Source of the DNA: Saccoglossus kowalevskii
Lineage: Eukaryota; Hemichordata; Enteropneusta; Harrimaniidae
Assembly (NCBI RefSeq): GCF_000003605.2
Contig: NW_003111970.1
Span: 417,186 to 452,888 of the forward strand
Direction of reading: 5' to 3'
Length of the DNA: 35,703 nucleotides
Every line of letters begins with the position of its first letter. The stretch's first letter is position 1. Of this stretch, positions 23,410 to 34,973 are shown in pieces. The notes below the pieces were generated by a model, which ran no database searches, had not been told where the DNA came from, and saw only the letters and a program-made list of their open reading frames with translations. Made by a program: the position numbers and the translations under genes.

Positions 23410-23454
23410 GTAACCATGCTGTCGACTGCAGCGATTGGCTGATCGCATGGTTAC
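23410..23454. repeat. 10-base inverted repeat in the LTR-type element
   Basis: GTAACCATGC (23410-23419) and GCATGGTTAC (23445-23454) are exact reverse complements around a 25-base loop, in a GC-richer patch of the internal region. It might be part of a structured packaging or dimerisation region, which is speculation. Confidence 0.6.
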
Positions 23455-23739
23455 ACCGCCACGCCTTAGTTTTTTTGACCTTTTAATATAGAGTTTGTGA
23501 CCTTAGTAACGGAGACAGTGCAGCGAAGGGTTACCTCAGCGAACCGTTTTGAGAAAAGTGAGTCGATTGGTAGCCTTTCCCTTTATAATCAGTTTATTAA
23601 TTAGTGTGTTTTACTCTTTTTGATTTATCCTTGTTCTTAGTATTGTATTTTACCCGTATGACGATGAGTGGCTGACGGTATCTTTGATTTGTGAACGTGC
23701 AATGCCGAGAGGCATAATCTCAGTTTGGGTGAAGGGATG

Positions 23740-24380
23740 TGTCATGAATTAGTTTACGTGTATCTGTTGACTGACTTAATTAGCTGATTATTAGCGAATT
23801 GCTGTGTTATATCTGTCATCGTTTAGGCCTATTTGAAGTTTTGGACGGAACTCGACTCAGTGATTTGGAACTAATTACGAGATAACCGTCGCTATTCTGA
23901 CTACGATTTCTGACAGTTAGTATCCGTAGTTATTAATGTAGTGAACGATTAATCAAAAGATATGACGTATTCAGTACTTAGTGTGATTGGCTTTATGATT
24001 GAAGGTTACGCCCTAGAGTCTTTTTACTGTTTTGTAATTGGTTAGAGTTTTGAAAATGAATAAAGAGAGTTTGAGTTGGTCTTGGGGAGTACTCTACGAT
24101 AGACGCAGTTGAGAGTCCAGTCCTGGAGAGTCTTGGGCGAGTCTAGGTTCAGCCTTGCGATAGTCTTGGGGATTTTCCCCCCAGGGCGCTGTGTCTTATA
24201 GAGTGCTCAAAAGACCGACTAAGACGAGAGTTGAAACGTATTTCATTGTGTGTGTCTTATTTGACTGTAAAGCTTAAGTGACTTTCCCGATCCCATACCT
24301 CAAGGGGACGCGACAGAGAGACGAGACGAGATTCCCCCCTGGCAAGTGTGGAGATCCCTGAGGAGAAGGATTACCCCCTG
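23740..24380 (+). mobile_element. Putative 3' LTR of the element
   Basis: It starts TGTCATG directly after a purine-rich GGGTGAAGGGATG and ends at the target duplication. It contains AATAAA at 24059-24064, as expected for an LTR polyadenylation signal, followed by G-rich repeats of the CTTGGGGA/GAGAGTC type (24080-24175) and a C-run. At about 641 bases it is of ordinary LTR length. Confidence 0.55.
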
Positions 24381-24473
24381 ATAATACTTCAGAAAACAAC
24401 CCTGGTTAGTCTTATCGCCTGATGATTAATATTTTAAAAATGTAATACACATGATATTGTTAGGTCTCTATTG

Positions 24474-25014
24474 TGTAACAGTCTTAAATATGGAGCTGTT
24501 GAGCTGTAGAAGATTGTGGCGATGTAAGGAATCAATTGAGATAGCAGAGTTGCTGTGGTAGTGATACAATCAGGATATTTATTTGTAGAGACATCGGTTA
24601 ATGATAATACATGTAGTGATAAGAACTTAGTTCCCAGGCGTTGGCTTTGCAGCCACGCCTAGAGACACACAGCCCGTATAACCTCAGTTCCCTCCTCCTC
24701 ATGCTCTTAAGAGTCCTCCCTCTACTTATAAGTGAAACCACGTGATATTGTGACGTCATTACGATGCCTAGCATAAGTCAACGTGGTTGGTCAGAACTTA
24801 ATAGTGCTAGACTGTCGTGATGATATCTGATATGGCGCGCATGAAAGTGTGAAAATGGTCCAGGCTTAAACAATACATTAGAAAATTACATATAGGTGTT
24901 GGATGTGGAGATTAAAGTAATATTGCATGGAAAAGTTAACACGTACTGACATACAAAATTGAATGCAATTATCATGTCATACGTACATGCGGGTAGCCCA
25001 CCAGATTGGTGACA
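24474..25014 (+). mobile_element. Solo LTR, target duplication ATTG
   Basis: A 541-base insertion starts TGTAACAG and ends TTGGTGACA, flanked by ATTG on both sides (24470-24473 and 25015-25018). The empty site is visible in copy B (TCTATATTGTGCGGCC, about 7555-7570), where ATTG occurs once. TGT...ACA ends and a 4-base duplication fit a solo LTR of a Gypsy-type (Metaviridae-like) element left after LTR-LTR recombination. No internal or coding part remains. It has CCTCCTCCTC and TTATAAG stretches near 24690-24730 that could hold promoter signals. Confidence 0.85.
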
Positions 25015-25561
25015 ATTGCCTGGCTACTGCTGTATGTTTTGTAAGTTGTATCTTACGATGTTCAAACTAGAAGTATAACCTGGAGGACAGTTGATACATA
25101 GCTGGGTAGGGAGGTGTCCATGAGTGCTCAAAAGTGTGACCATTTTTATACCTGGATAGTGGCAAAATCTATACCCATATTTATACCAAAATATCATTTC
25201 TGTTTATTCCAAATAAAACAGTTACCGTATTTGAATAAACTTATCAAATCTGGACATTCTCCCAAAATCTTTTCCAAAAGATTCACAACGCCGGCGTCTG
25301 CCATTCCTAACTATGTACGCATGCGCGCACTCAGGTTTCACTGAGGAATGTGCGCCCTCTTCTATTCCGTGATAAATCTCCGTTTGAATGTTGATTGCTT
25401 TGTTTAATTTCTGGGTTGATGTATATATGGAACTGAGGCTGGGATCTGAGGCGGAGATATTCGCTCATATACGAACCCATAAGTATACCAAATCGGAAAA
25501 ATAATACAGATAGTTATACCTATCTTGATCAGACATAAGACCGATACTTATACTTAAAATC

Positions 25562-25576
25562 CAAAAAAAAAAAAAA
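25562..25576. repeat. Poly-A tract
   Basis: A run of about 15 A residues sits in a part of copy C (about 25090-25620) that has little similarity to A and B. The open frame at 25114-25344 lies in this same unmatched stretch and has no recognisable features. The tract might be the tail of an inserted retrocopy or LINE/SINE fragment, but no flanking duplication is visible. Confidence 0.6.
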
Positions 25577-27458
25577 ACGAGACCCATTTCAGGGGCACGT
25601 CCTCATTAGGCAAGTGTTATGTATTGCCTCCTCCGGAGTATAACATCGATTGCCTGATATTGAACACAGATAAATTGGATTTCATGTTTTAGAACTAAAT
25701 ATTAACCATGTTAATGTGTGACATGTATCCAAATAACCATATTTATAGTATAACTTGTGTGAAATCACTGAAAAATAGGACCTTTCATATGCAGCACCGT
25801 ATCGAGGTGTGAAGAATCGAACAGAACAGAATCGAAAAAATAAGATTCAATTAGCTGAATCACACAGATTGAGTGTCATGTGTACATATATTGGTGACCA
25901 CACGTCATGCTAAAAGAGAAACCAATAATTCATTTCAATCCAACAAATGTGTATCTACATTTCAAAATTCACTGTTCTTACGTCACTGGTTATACGAAAT
26001 TCAGATAGGATGTACAACTTCTAGCCAACACGTTCAGATTATTTTTTTTTTATTTTTTCACCTACCGAGGTTGCTTGATTAGTTGCATTAAGTAATGTTA
26101 TATTGTGTTCCCAATTTAATGGGAATCCTAGATACTAAAAAGTAAAAAAATGTGTTATATTTCTAGGATACTACATAAGGCATTCTTAACACGTATGCAT
26201 TGTCATATCGTTTTTTGTCATGAGACAATCATCAACTTACTTTGGAGTAGCCATGAAGTACGTTTTTAAACACGTCTTATCAAGTACTTAATGTTATCCA
26301 CTGATATTGTTAAAGTTATTAATTATTCACTCGCCTTTTAAGACATCAAGGAAAAAGCTTCTGAACATGTTCGAGTTTATTGGGGATCCAGATGACTCCC
26401 GAGTATATATATATTTGTGATTATATAATATATGTTGTCCTTAAATCACTTGGTAATATGTTGTGTAATATCAATATTTTGTGATGTTGGTATATTCTTC
26501 ATGATGAAGTAATTTGGAGTGATTTATTCATACACATTTTTTGACATATCATACTTTTGGTCTTGCTTTATACGTAGTATACTTTGTCAGAGCTAAATGA
26601 TAAGGTAATTGACTAGTATGACACGTGCAGGGATGACACATGTTTTATGTTAACAAATATAAAAAAGTGCAGTATATTTTATTAATAAAACAAGAGCATC
26701 GAGGCAAAGAGAGTGGACAGAGAATCTCGTATGTTTTTTTCTTCGTCTTATTCATGTCCAATTATCCGTATGTACGCGGTCAAACAATTTGAATGTCAAG
26801 CTTCAGCTTTCTAGAAAGCTGTGTTGCTAGCAGTATAAGCACTTCATTAATTGCCTGATAATTATAACCCCTAGATTTTTTTCAAACATATACCTTTTGC
26901 AGATTGCCTTCTATCTGATGATATTTTACATGCTAGTAATTATAAGATTTGTCATTTTACATTTACGTCTGAATACATAAACAAGTTAATGACATTGATA
27001 CGCACTTTCCTATGCTTCATTGTTGAACACAATAACTAGTTGTTAAGGTAAACCAAAGGGAATACCCCTAGGACCAGAAATAATACACATATAAGAGCTT
27101 TTAAGAAGAACAGAACGGATGTTTATTGGCTAAAATGAATTATACCTTGAGCGATGTTTACTTACTGTACACCAATTCTCAAAGGAATTTAGTAATGTGA
27201 TTCGTACATTACGAATTAATCCCTCTCTGGGTTGAAGCATTAGTGGACACTTCAGGAATATTACTTACCTAGGTTGAGTAGGTCACCCAACTAGCTTGAA
27301 TTCACTTTGATACAACATGTCGTATAATGTCTGACATTCCGGACAATTGCCTAGTTAAACATCGCTAGGATGAGCTTCCCCTTCAGTTTTTGTAGTACAA
27401 ACTATAGTTGCCAAAAAACACGTGTAGAATTATTGGTACATATTCCCGCTTAATATAA

Positions 27459-27512
27459 GCGACGATGCCGACGCTCAGACCTGTTTCCATTATAACTGGA
27501 GAAAAGACTTAA
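27459..27512 (+). other. Conserved block with micro-ORF (copy C)
   Basis: This is the C member of the block at 5044-5100. The frame from 27465 starts MPTLRPVSIITGEK and ends at TAA, one codon earlier than in A and B. It is among the best-preserved stretches between C and the other copies. Confidence 0.25.
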
Positions 27513-27619
27513 TGACAACAAACGTAGGCGTAGACGATCACATTCGAATAAAAGGGTGGGCTAGCATTGCAACAACGTTTGATTACCCAATCATTTTTTA
27601 AATCTGTTCCAATATCATC

Positions 27620-28190
27620 ATCCCGGGGAGCCTACACTATAATGATGTTTGATATGTTTGAAATTTGAAAACCAAATCAAACATTTCACAACCATCATTA
27701 TTAATTGTAATATTTATATTATAATCGCCACGAATAATATAACTAATTTTTATTGGCTGCCATTTTTGCAGCCTGATAGCGAGGTACCATATGTACAGCT
27801 TTGTAGTGTTCGAGTGATCAGCGGTAGTAATTATAATTAATAGTGATAAATAATATACTAACCGTAGCAACAACAGTAACTTCAATCAACTCAGATAAAC
27901 TAATCGCAACTGGGACACACAAATAGAAAGATAGGAAACTCAGTTACTAAATGTTATTGAGGATTCACTGAAGGCAGACAATGTGTTTATCATCTTTAGA
28001 TTCAGATAATTACGTAGATAAAAAATCCCCATGGCAATCTGTCATCCCATATATAGTGGTATGTCTTGGTATGTGCTGTATTAACAAATGATATTGTACA
28101 GTCTTATTAATCGACACAAAAAATATTTGTGTCACACACAAGTTAATCTATAAAACGTTGAAAATCGTGTGCGACATTTAAATAATGATT
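27620..28190. other. Segment unique to copy C, with inverted repeat
   Basis: Similarity to B stops at TCTGTTCCAATAT (about 27615) and resumes near 28190, where B has only about 110 bases. The segment begins with an imperfect hairpin, 27641-27666 against 27674-27699 (AATGATG...AAATTT against AAATCA...CATCATT). The overlapping frames at 27637-27885 (-) and 27649-27840 (+) are not credible genes. The far end shows no matching inverted repeat, so a mobile element is not demonstrated. Confidence 0.5.
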
Positions 28191-28309
28191 GCGCGTTAGT
28201 GCTGATATGTGCTTGAACAAAATATTCGAGTAACACATATCTTTCCAGCAGTAACTAAGTGCTCTATTGTGCGTACTTGGCCGATTAATTCAGTAATTCA
28301 ATATCAACC

Positions 28310-28369
28310 ATGCGTTTCTACTTTTGCGAATTCGTAAAGTTGACAAATCGTTTCCCATAGAAACGGCAT
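28310..28369 (+). other. Stem-loop in conserved block (copy C)
   Basis: ATGCGTTTCTA (28310-28320) pairs with TAGAAACGGCAT (28358-28369), leaving one unpaired C. It occupies the position of the copy A and B hairpin but with a different loop, which itself contains CTTT...GAATTC...AAAG. The retained pairing despite the changed loop is the interesting point. Confidence 0.4.
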
Positions 28370-28568
28370 TGTATTTTAGTGTAGGTTAATATATGTTTAG
28401 AAATATTGTTCTAAATATAAAGAGTATTACACCATGGAAAATAGATTTTGGTATTTGCTGTGGTATGGTTACTCTAATGGTATTGGCTTGTTATATTTCA
28501 AATAATGTAAGTAACATCTTTCAACAAGTATTGGCTTATCACATTCAGTTTTCCTCCAATGCGGAACA

Positions 28569-28587
28569 TTTAATTTAATTTAATTTA
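28569..28587. repeat. TTTAA pentanucleotide repeat
   Basis: Close to four TTTAA units replace the single TTTAATTAC of A and B at this point, an expansion specific to copy C. Confidence 0.7.
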
Positions 28588-28708
28588 AAACAGTAGACTC
28601 ATATGAATCGAATGTATCGTCCACGGCAACATCACGCCCTTAGACTGTTATGTTTACTATGGTTTCATTACACATGAAATGAATAATGACTTTGTAACTA
28701 CTGAGTTG

Positions 28709-28746
28709 TGTTTGCCGTTGGCGTCTCTACTTACAACGCCGCATAT
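28709..28746. other. 38-base block conserved in all three M1 copies (C)
   Basis: This is the C member of the block at 6417-6454, with ACTTAC in the variable centre. The minus-strand frame at 28657-28848 runs across it but is not shared as a full frame with A and B. Confidence 0.5.
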
Positions 28747-28931
28747 ACAGGAACCCCGTACACACCATTGCTGTGATTCACTGAGACTAGCATTCAGATA
28801 GCTGGCAAAACGGCATGCGATAAAAATAGACATTTCAATTACACACAAATATTAGATACCTGACGTCAAATGCATGAATTATATATGACAAAGCTCTAAA
28901 TTTTGAGAGAAGCATCATCGTTAAACTCGCA

Positions 28932-28939
28932 TATAAATA
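28932..28939 (+). promoter_or_regulatory. TATAAATA site (copy C)
   Basis: This is the C member of the TATA-like site of A (6628) and B (11822). The box and its immediate flanks are retained, while the initiator-like TCA is lost (CAGTG here). If functional it would face M2 copy 2. Confidence 0.25.
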
Positions 28940-31040
28940 CTAAACCCAGACACAACAGTGAATTCGTTGCTTGATATTAACTAGATAACAACTAACAACT
29001 TGTTCTGCTGAAAAACGTTGTTTATTTATTCATTAAAATGTCTGACAGCAAATTTACATTACCCGAATGATAAGGTTATCACGAGAATTTCGCAAATTAT
29101 GTACGCAGGCAGTACAGTACGTGAGCCGACCAATTGTAACCGAATGTATATTCTCGCGATAATCTTATTAATTTTATTATGATGAATATTGTCCGGCTTG
29201 TAGTCATTATTTAGTGCCAGGCAAACTAATTATATCAGAATAGTGCTTCGCAATTACTTGCGTAAAAATGACGTGTAATAGTCCCCAGGAACAAACTGTA
29301 CTTGGTCATATCATACCCAAAGCAATTTAGTGCAAAGATTTAGTTGGGTAAATTTAATGCAAAAATACTTGATCTAATATGTTTATGGCATGCTTGTGTC
29401 ATCCCTCGTCAATTGCAAATTGCAATTTGTTTATCATTAAAATTATTCGTTTTTTGCCTAGAGACATCTATGTAAATGTAGACATATACAATACAAATAA
29501 TTTCAAAGTGACAGAAATACGTTTACGTTTCCGATAGTGTAAGTGCTCGCTACTTTTGGATATCATGCCTACCTTCTTCTGCCACAGAAGATAAGTATTG
29601 CAATGAAAGGAATTATTTCGATGAACGTTTAAATTACTGAGCACATTAAATAAACTCATGTGTCTAAATGTATATTACGGGACAATAATGTTGCAGTTTA
29701 CACATATTGTGGAATTCTTACTATTTAACATCTTAAATAAATGAGAACATTGTTCATTACGAACATTGTTAAAATAATAATTATTTACCATATCCAAAAA
29801 TGGCCAACACATTTTGTACACTAATTCACTGATAATTGAATAATTATTGTGATCCACACTTGAATTGTTGATGTCGCTTTCGTTAATTTGTAAATGACCC
29901 TAATCAGTTTGCGATGAGACCTTTGTCATTATAAGCTGATGTTGCTTATCTATGTATGCTGTCATGAGTTGAATAATTTCGACCAATTTTTCGATTATTT
30001 GGTTAGGCTAATTGGTTAAACTGCACTTTTGTCGACCCTAGACATTCACTGCGTCTGCGAAACAAGAAATGTCAATTGACTGACTTGTATGTTAATTGCA
30101 ACGTTAATCGTTATGTCAGTGATCAGCAAGATTAAACATTTCACCGCAGGGTTTAAATATGTAGTTATTACTATCAGATGTAGTTGTTGCGTGACAATTT
30201 GATAATGTGGAACCTATTATTAGACGATCACAGTCACGCATAGATATTGCATTATAGTTACACGAGACTTTAGTATTTCGAGTAATTATGCTTGTATGCG
30301 TGTATGTATGCCTAGTTTTCACAACGGTCACTGACACGTGCAATGGTAATATTTTCTTTGTGTACATAATAAGTATACATCGTCAGTGTATATGTATGTG
30401 TACACTGGGAACAGATGCAATTTTTATGTTTACGAAAACAATATCATAGACGACATCTATTGACAAGCGGAACATCCCTTTTTGTTAATATGCTGTGGAA
30501 GCCATTGCCAAGGAGAACAGTGTATTATAAACTAGAGATGGACTATTGATTATGTTAGTGGCGCCTGAGCTAAGAACAATATATATATATTGTATTTTTT
30601 TTCACATTCTCTGTGATACGGTATTGATTCTGCGGCTCAGGCCAAGTATACAATATCATCACACATACATATGATCAAGGATGATGGATTATCTAATTTT
30701 CTATCTAGTTCGCCATTTCTAATAAAGTACTACAACAGTACACAATGTCATCTCTACCATGACGGATAATTAAGTTATTGTATGAAATATTTTAAATAAT
30801 AATTGAGAATTACCTCCTTCTTCGGAAAAGTATGTTCATCTAATTTATTTTCAATATTTTCATCAATCAAAGTCCAAGACTGTCAGACATTCGTCGTTCT
30901 AGTAAATGTTCTCCAAGACGATAAAATATTACAATTAGATCACATGAAATTGGTGAAACTGTATGTGTGAACTAGTGTGTGTCCGTATACGTGTGTGTTT
31001 AATTGCAGCTATAGAGGTGTTATACAAACTTCTTGGCAGT

Positions 31041-31184
31041 TTATTGGACTATAAATAAAACGTATAAGAAGAGCACAATTCCTGAAAATATCCGTGAATC
31101 CACACGACGAAAAACGACACAATCGTATCTTATATGACAAGGAATTCTATTTTGCCATTCATCAATAATGTATATGGTAGTCAC
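31041..31184 (-). other. Frame shared between M2 copies, minus strand (copy 2)
   Basis: This is the counterpart of 13956-14099. It reads IYIIDEWQNRIPCHIRYD near its start and IVLFLYVLFIVQ before TAA (31041-31043). The first 18 codons are almost unchanged from copy 1, and the middle is diverged but keeps the frame (one codon shorter). No ATG start is present. Confidence 0.15.
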
Positions 31185-31832
31185 TTAGCAATGCATGGTA
31201 GTTGTCAATAAGTCATCTCGGTCACCCAGATCATAACCATTGCTTGAAATATTTTAGATAAAATTAAGTGCATATGCACAACTTACACAGCTGCGTAATT
31301 TCATTACGCTGACTTGTCCAAAAAAATCACGTGTTATAAATCTATCAATCTTGTGTTCAATACGTTAGAGACTTGCATTATATTATGAACACACATACGC
31401 AATACTACGTATTACATCCCACAAGTATGTAATATTTCATTTTATACACTGCATATATTGTATATGTTACTTACTATTTGTTACTTGAACAATTCTCTAA
31501 TACTCTAGCAATAATACTGGGAGGCATGCTGATTTATTATGCAGTTATTCTACTACTTTTAAATTGCAGGATTACATATTTGAGAACACAGAATGCAAAT
31601 TGGTTGGTTTTATCAACAACCGTGTGCGTGCCTAGAGCAATACTTTGTGAATTTACAACAAAGTGTATTCTGAATGCGTATCTGATTGCTGATTTATAGC
31701 ATCAGTTATTTCAATTTAATAGTCTGATCTCTTATCTTATATTTACACCACTGAAATCAGTAATTGAAGACCCCAATAGATCAATGTAGTACTAAAAGCA
31801 TTATAGCTTACAAAACTAAATCGATTGAAAAG

Positions 31833-31979
31833 ACGCCTTTGTTATTGAGACGATATATGTCATCTTATTACCTCTTCGACAGCCATCTGAATGGTCTAAT
31901 TTTATACGTGCGGATATTGCTTGAATTTAATACAAAATCGGGTTATAACGGTTATTGTAGAACTCTTGGGTGTGTTTAA
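31833..31979 (+). CDS. Candidate small coding exon or micropeptide (M2 copy 2)
   Basis: This is a frame of 48 codons plus TAA, paralogous to 16119-16247. It shares TPLLLRRYMSSYYLFDSHLN and then GLILYVRIL, with a six-codon insertion (part of NTKSGYN) before GYCRTLGCV. The frame is open further left to an ATG at about 31764 in this copy only. Most base changes relative to copy 1 in the first 29 codons are silent. No known family is recognised. Confidence 0.25.
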   Translation, partial: TPLLLRRYMSSYYLFDSHLNGLILYVRILLEFNTKSGYNGYCRTLGCV

Positions 31980-32373
31980 GTTGAGTCATCACACCAAGTA
32001 CAAATTGAGGTTTTCTGATTGTTTCCTATTGGCACTACTTTATTTAGATTTTGAGTGATGTGACACGAATTACGTTTTTGAGTGCAGTGGCGTTGGTAAA
32101 GAATTTGAGTTGCAAGCGAGGAATAAAGAATTTGAATGGCTTGCAATGAATGATCATTTTAAGACACTCAATTTATTTTTTCGATACATTTAACACGATT
32201 TCTATTATGTAGTGTTGTGTACTGTCAGTTGTTTTGTATTTCTGGATTGTTTGTACATTGGTGTCAGTCATTTTTGACGTCATTGTGTAAATTCCTCTTA
32301 TACGATATGTTATTTCCACTTTGGAATATTCACTATGTAGTGTCAGTAACTTCGAAATCCTGCTTTCGTTTCG

Positions 32374-32378
<5 letters not shown>

Positions 32379-32406
<28 letters not shown>
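32379..32406. repeat. TA microsatellite in M2 copy 2
   Basis: About 14 TA units. The frames at 32173-32424 (-) and 32217-32456 (+) are largely its translation (YIYIYI) and are not genes. Confidence 0.9.
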
Positions 32407-32409
<3 letters not shown>

Positions 32410-34973
32410 GATCTGAAAACGCAAAACTTTATTGTATTCTTCTTTCAGAGATATGACATAAATTGAATGTGCTGCACTCGAATATTTGGAGGCTGATCAG
32501 TAACAACTATATCTCATTTTGCACAGTTGTTGGTCCACCAACGCAAAGCGGTGTGCAATATTGAATCTTCGATGCTACATCCGAGTAAAACGACAGCAAA
32601 GTGTTTTACAATAAGTTGGTTCTATTCAGCAACGTCAATCATGCTGCTGGCTATCTTTCATTATGTATATTAGTGTATGTCTGGATCTAGCAGGCGCAAT
32701 TTGCAGGTGCATTGAAACGATCATGCAAAGAAAACTGTATTATAATTGTCTGTGTGCATCAATAACGAACAACTCGTTCTGAACAACGTTCTGAACCCAT
32801 ATGTAACCAGAGTTCGCTCTATCATGACAAATGTTGCAATTTTTGATTCATTGATGGAGGATTAGATTATTCAACTACTGAAAAATTTCATCAATTTTAA
32901 GAAAGATGATATTGATTATTCTTTACTAATGGGAATGTAATATATATTTCTATAAACGTGCAATCATGATATTGTCAATGTTGATGTATATGCGATTTAT
33001 AATATATTACCAGCATTTCATATGCTTTCAACAAATAATGAATGATTGTATCGTTTCTCGACCACTTCGTATGGGACTAAGATCAAATGATTGAAAGGGA
33101 TTTAATGAAAACATCATGACCTTTTCTCAACAGAAAGGCGCTCAGTTTTAATTAGCGAGGCATATCATTCAAACAATTCACCATAACGGTTGTCGTATTT
33201 CACTATGATGACGTATAAATTGTCCAAACTGATATTAAAAATAAAATGTATCTATGTATTTTGTTGAGGTAGGACTTTCATTATTTTTCCTGGCTGCCAT
33301 CTCAGTATAACGTTAATAATATCCAATAAATTTAATACAATGATCGTTGAAATCAACAGTTTCTAGCTTTAAATCTGAAAATATCTGACTTGAATACGAC
33401 GAGCAATAGGGATTTTATTTATTTGTTCCAGTATGTTTTTTTTCCGTTTTCCCGTTTCACTTGCTACCAACTTTAGATACCCATACACATTATCTTACAA
33501 TGCCAAATTTGCAAAATTAAGAGCGTAATTTCTATTTTCGAATTTTGTGTAGAATACGTAATGCATATTTACTATATTGCGCCAACTTAATCTGCATGAT
33601 TATCTATTAAGTGAGTGGGATGTGGAAATTTATCTTACTTCATTTACACACAAAGAATAATAACGATGTGAGGTTATTACGAGGATACCTTATTATTTCC
33701 TTTTTTCCTCCTAAGGATACATCATGGGAATGCCGAAATCAAAAATATTTAGAACAGAATCAGCGAACTTCTTTGTGTGAGGTCAAACAAACCATGGGGG
33801 CAACCATATTTGTTTTTATTATTATCGAACGCTCAAGCGCGTAATTGCTCTATATTCGGAATTGTTATTACCTGATATGAGAGGATGCAAATGCACAATG
33901 CGATACTGTAGAATTATGACGTTACGGTGACAAATGCATATTAAACTATATTATATAAATATAATGTGATGGGGAAGTCAAGGACTGTCGTCGTCGTGTC
34001 ATGCACATTGTGTGAACATTATATTTATTTTCTCTGAATCATATATTTAGTTTAGTGTGAAATAATTTCAATTCATTTATGTTATTCAGCAAGTCTTCTA
34101 ATGTATTAAAAACATAGTACACCCTCAATCAACACACACATGACTCCTGTGCACATACAGAGCAAACAACATATTATTGTGTAATTTTGTTCTAAAATAT
34201 GTATATTTCTCGCTCTACATTAAATATTTGTCGTCATAAAACTTCATTATAATTCAAGGGGAATCTAATTATTGGCGATAAATTAAGATATGTGGAATTC
34301 ATGATTCATGTTTCGATTTGTGCATTGTCACCACAGGATTTGTAACCCATTGCAATCGGACTAAATAAATATATAAGGTGACATGAACCATAATCAAATG
34401 AATGTGATGATGGTATATGGTATTTCCCGCATTCGAAAAGAATACATCAATATTTTAATGTGATTTTAACAAGATTCGTGCTGTATGCCATAGAACAGTT
34501 AATGAATGTATTGTCAATGAAACAAATAGACAATACACAACATGTGCCAATAGTGATGAATTCATCGCTTCAACGAAATCAATTTATATAAATTTGATGG
34601 CGTGGAAAGCGCAGCTGTCGTTAGTTTATACAAAAATATATTGTCTAGCGCTAAAAGAGTCATGGCATGGAGGCGATAATCAGCAGGTGATTTGTCAATC
34701 AATCATATGAAATCGAAAATATTACCTAACTTTACCTCAAGAAATATGCATGATACCTTATATAAAATATAATGAATATAAAAATAATGAATATTACCTG
34801 TTTTATTCCACGATTCCTTTGTCGCAATATGAATATAAATATTTTGCTGTTTATTATTTTGTAGGACCAACATAGATATTTGAGTGAGTACTTATTTCAG
34901 TATTGTAGTTTGTTTGTGATAATTATTTTGCGCATTTGAATGGAAAATGCCATTTGTTTTGGCTAATTACATA

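Larger units (their letters stand above)
22321..24380 (+). mobile_element. Non-autonomous LTR-type element inserted in copy C
   Basis: A 2.06 kb insertion interrupts M1 copy C. ATAATAC precedes it (22314-22320) and follows it (24381-24387), and the uninterrupted copy B reads AATAATACGCCACC at the same place. The first 108 bases (22321-22428, starting TGTCATGAAT) recur at 23740-23847 with 2 differences. The bases before the second copy (GGGTGAAGGGATG) resemble a polypurine tract. So 23740 is probably the start of a 3' LTR of about 640 bases, and 22321 the start of a 5' LTR that matches for only 108 bases. The middle has no reverse transcriptase, integrase or gag-like frame. The right end (CCCCTG, or CTGATA if the duplication is ATAC) is not a standard CA, so the exact border and superfamily remain open. 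Confidence 0.65.
22165..29240 (+). repeat. Segmental duplication module M1, copy C (diverged, interrupted)
   Basis: This is the third M1 copy, recognised through ordered matches to B: 22281-22320 to about 7430-7470, 24417-24473 to about 7507-7563, 25020-26900 to about 7577-9230, 27040-27110 to about 9375-9445, 27459-27600 to about 10193-10335, 28297-28400 to about 11258-11380, and 28709-29230 to about 11591-12040. Two LTR-type insertions interrupt the left part. Relative to A and B it has lost roughly 550 bases near 27250 and roughly 650 bases near 28290, and has gained an unrelated segment at 27620-28190. It is followed by M2 copy 2, mirroring B and M2 copy 1. Confidence 0.8.

Noticed and set aside
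28393-28578. 61-codon + frame in copy C with a membrane-like stretch
   Set aside because: It is specific to copy C, where about 120 bases were gained. A and B lack it and no family is recognised.
31478-31699. 73-codon hydrophobic + frame in M2 copy 2
   Set aside because: It begins at TTG rather than ATG, has no counterpart in M2 copy 1 and no recognisable domain.
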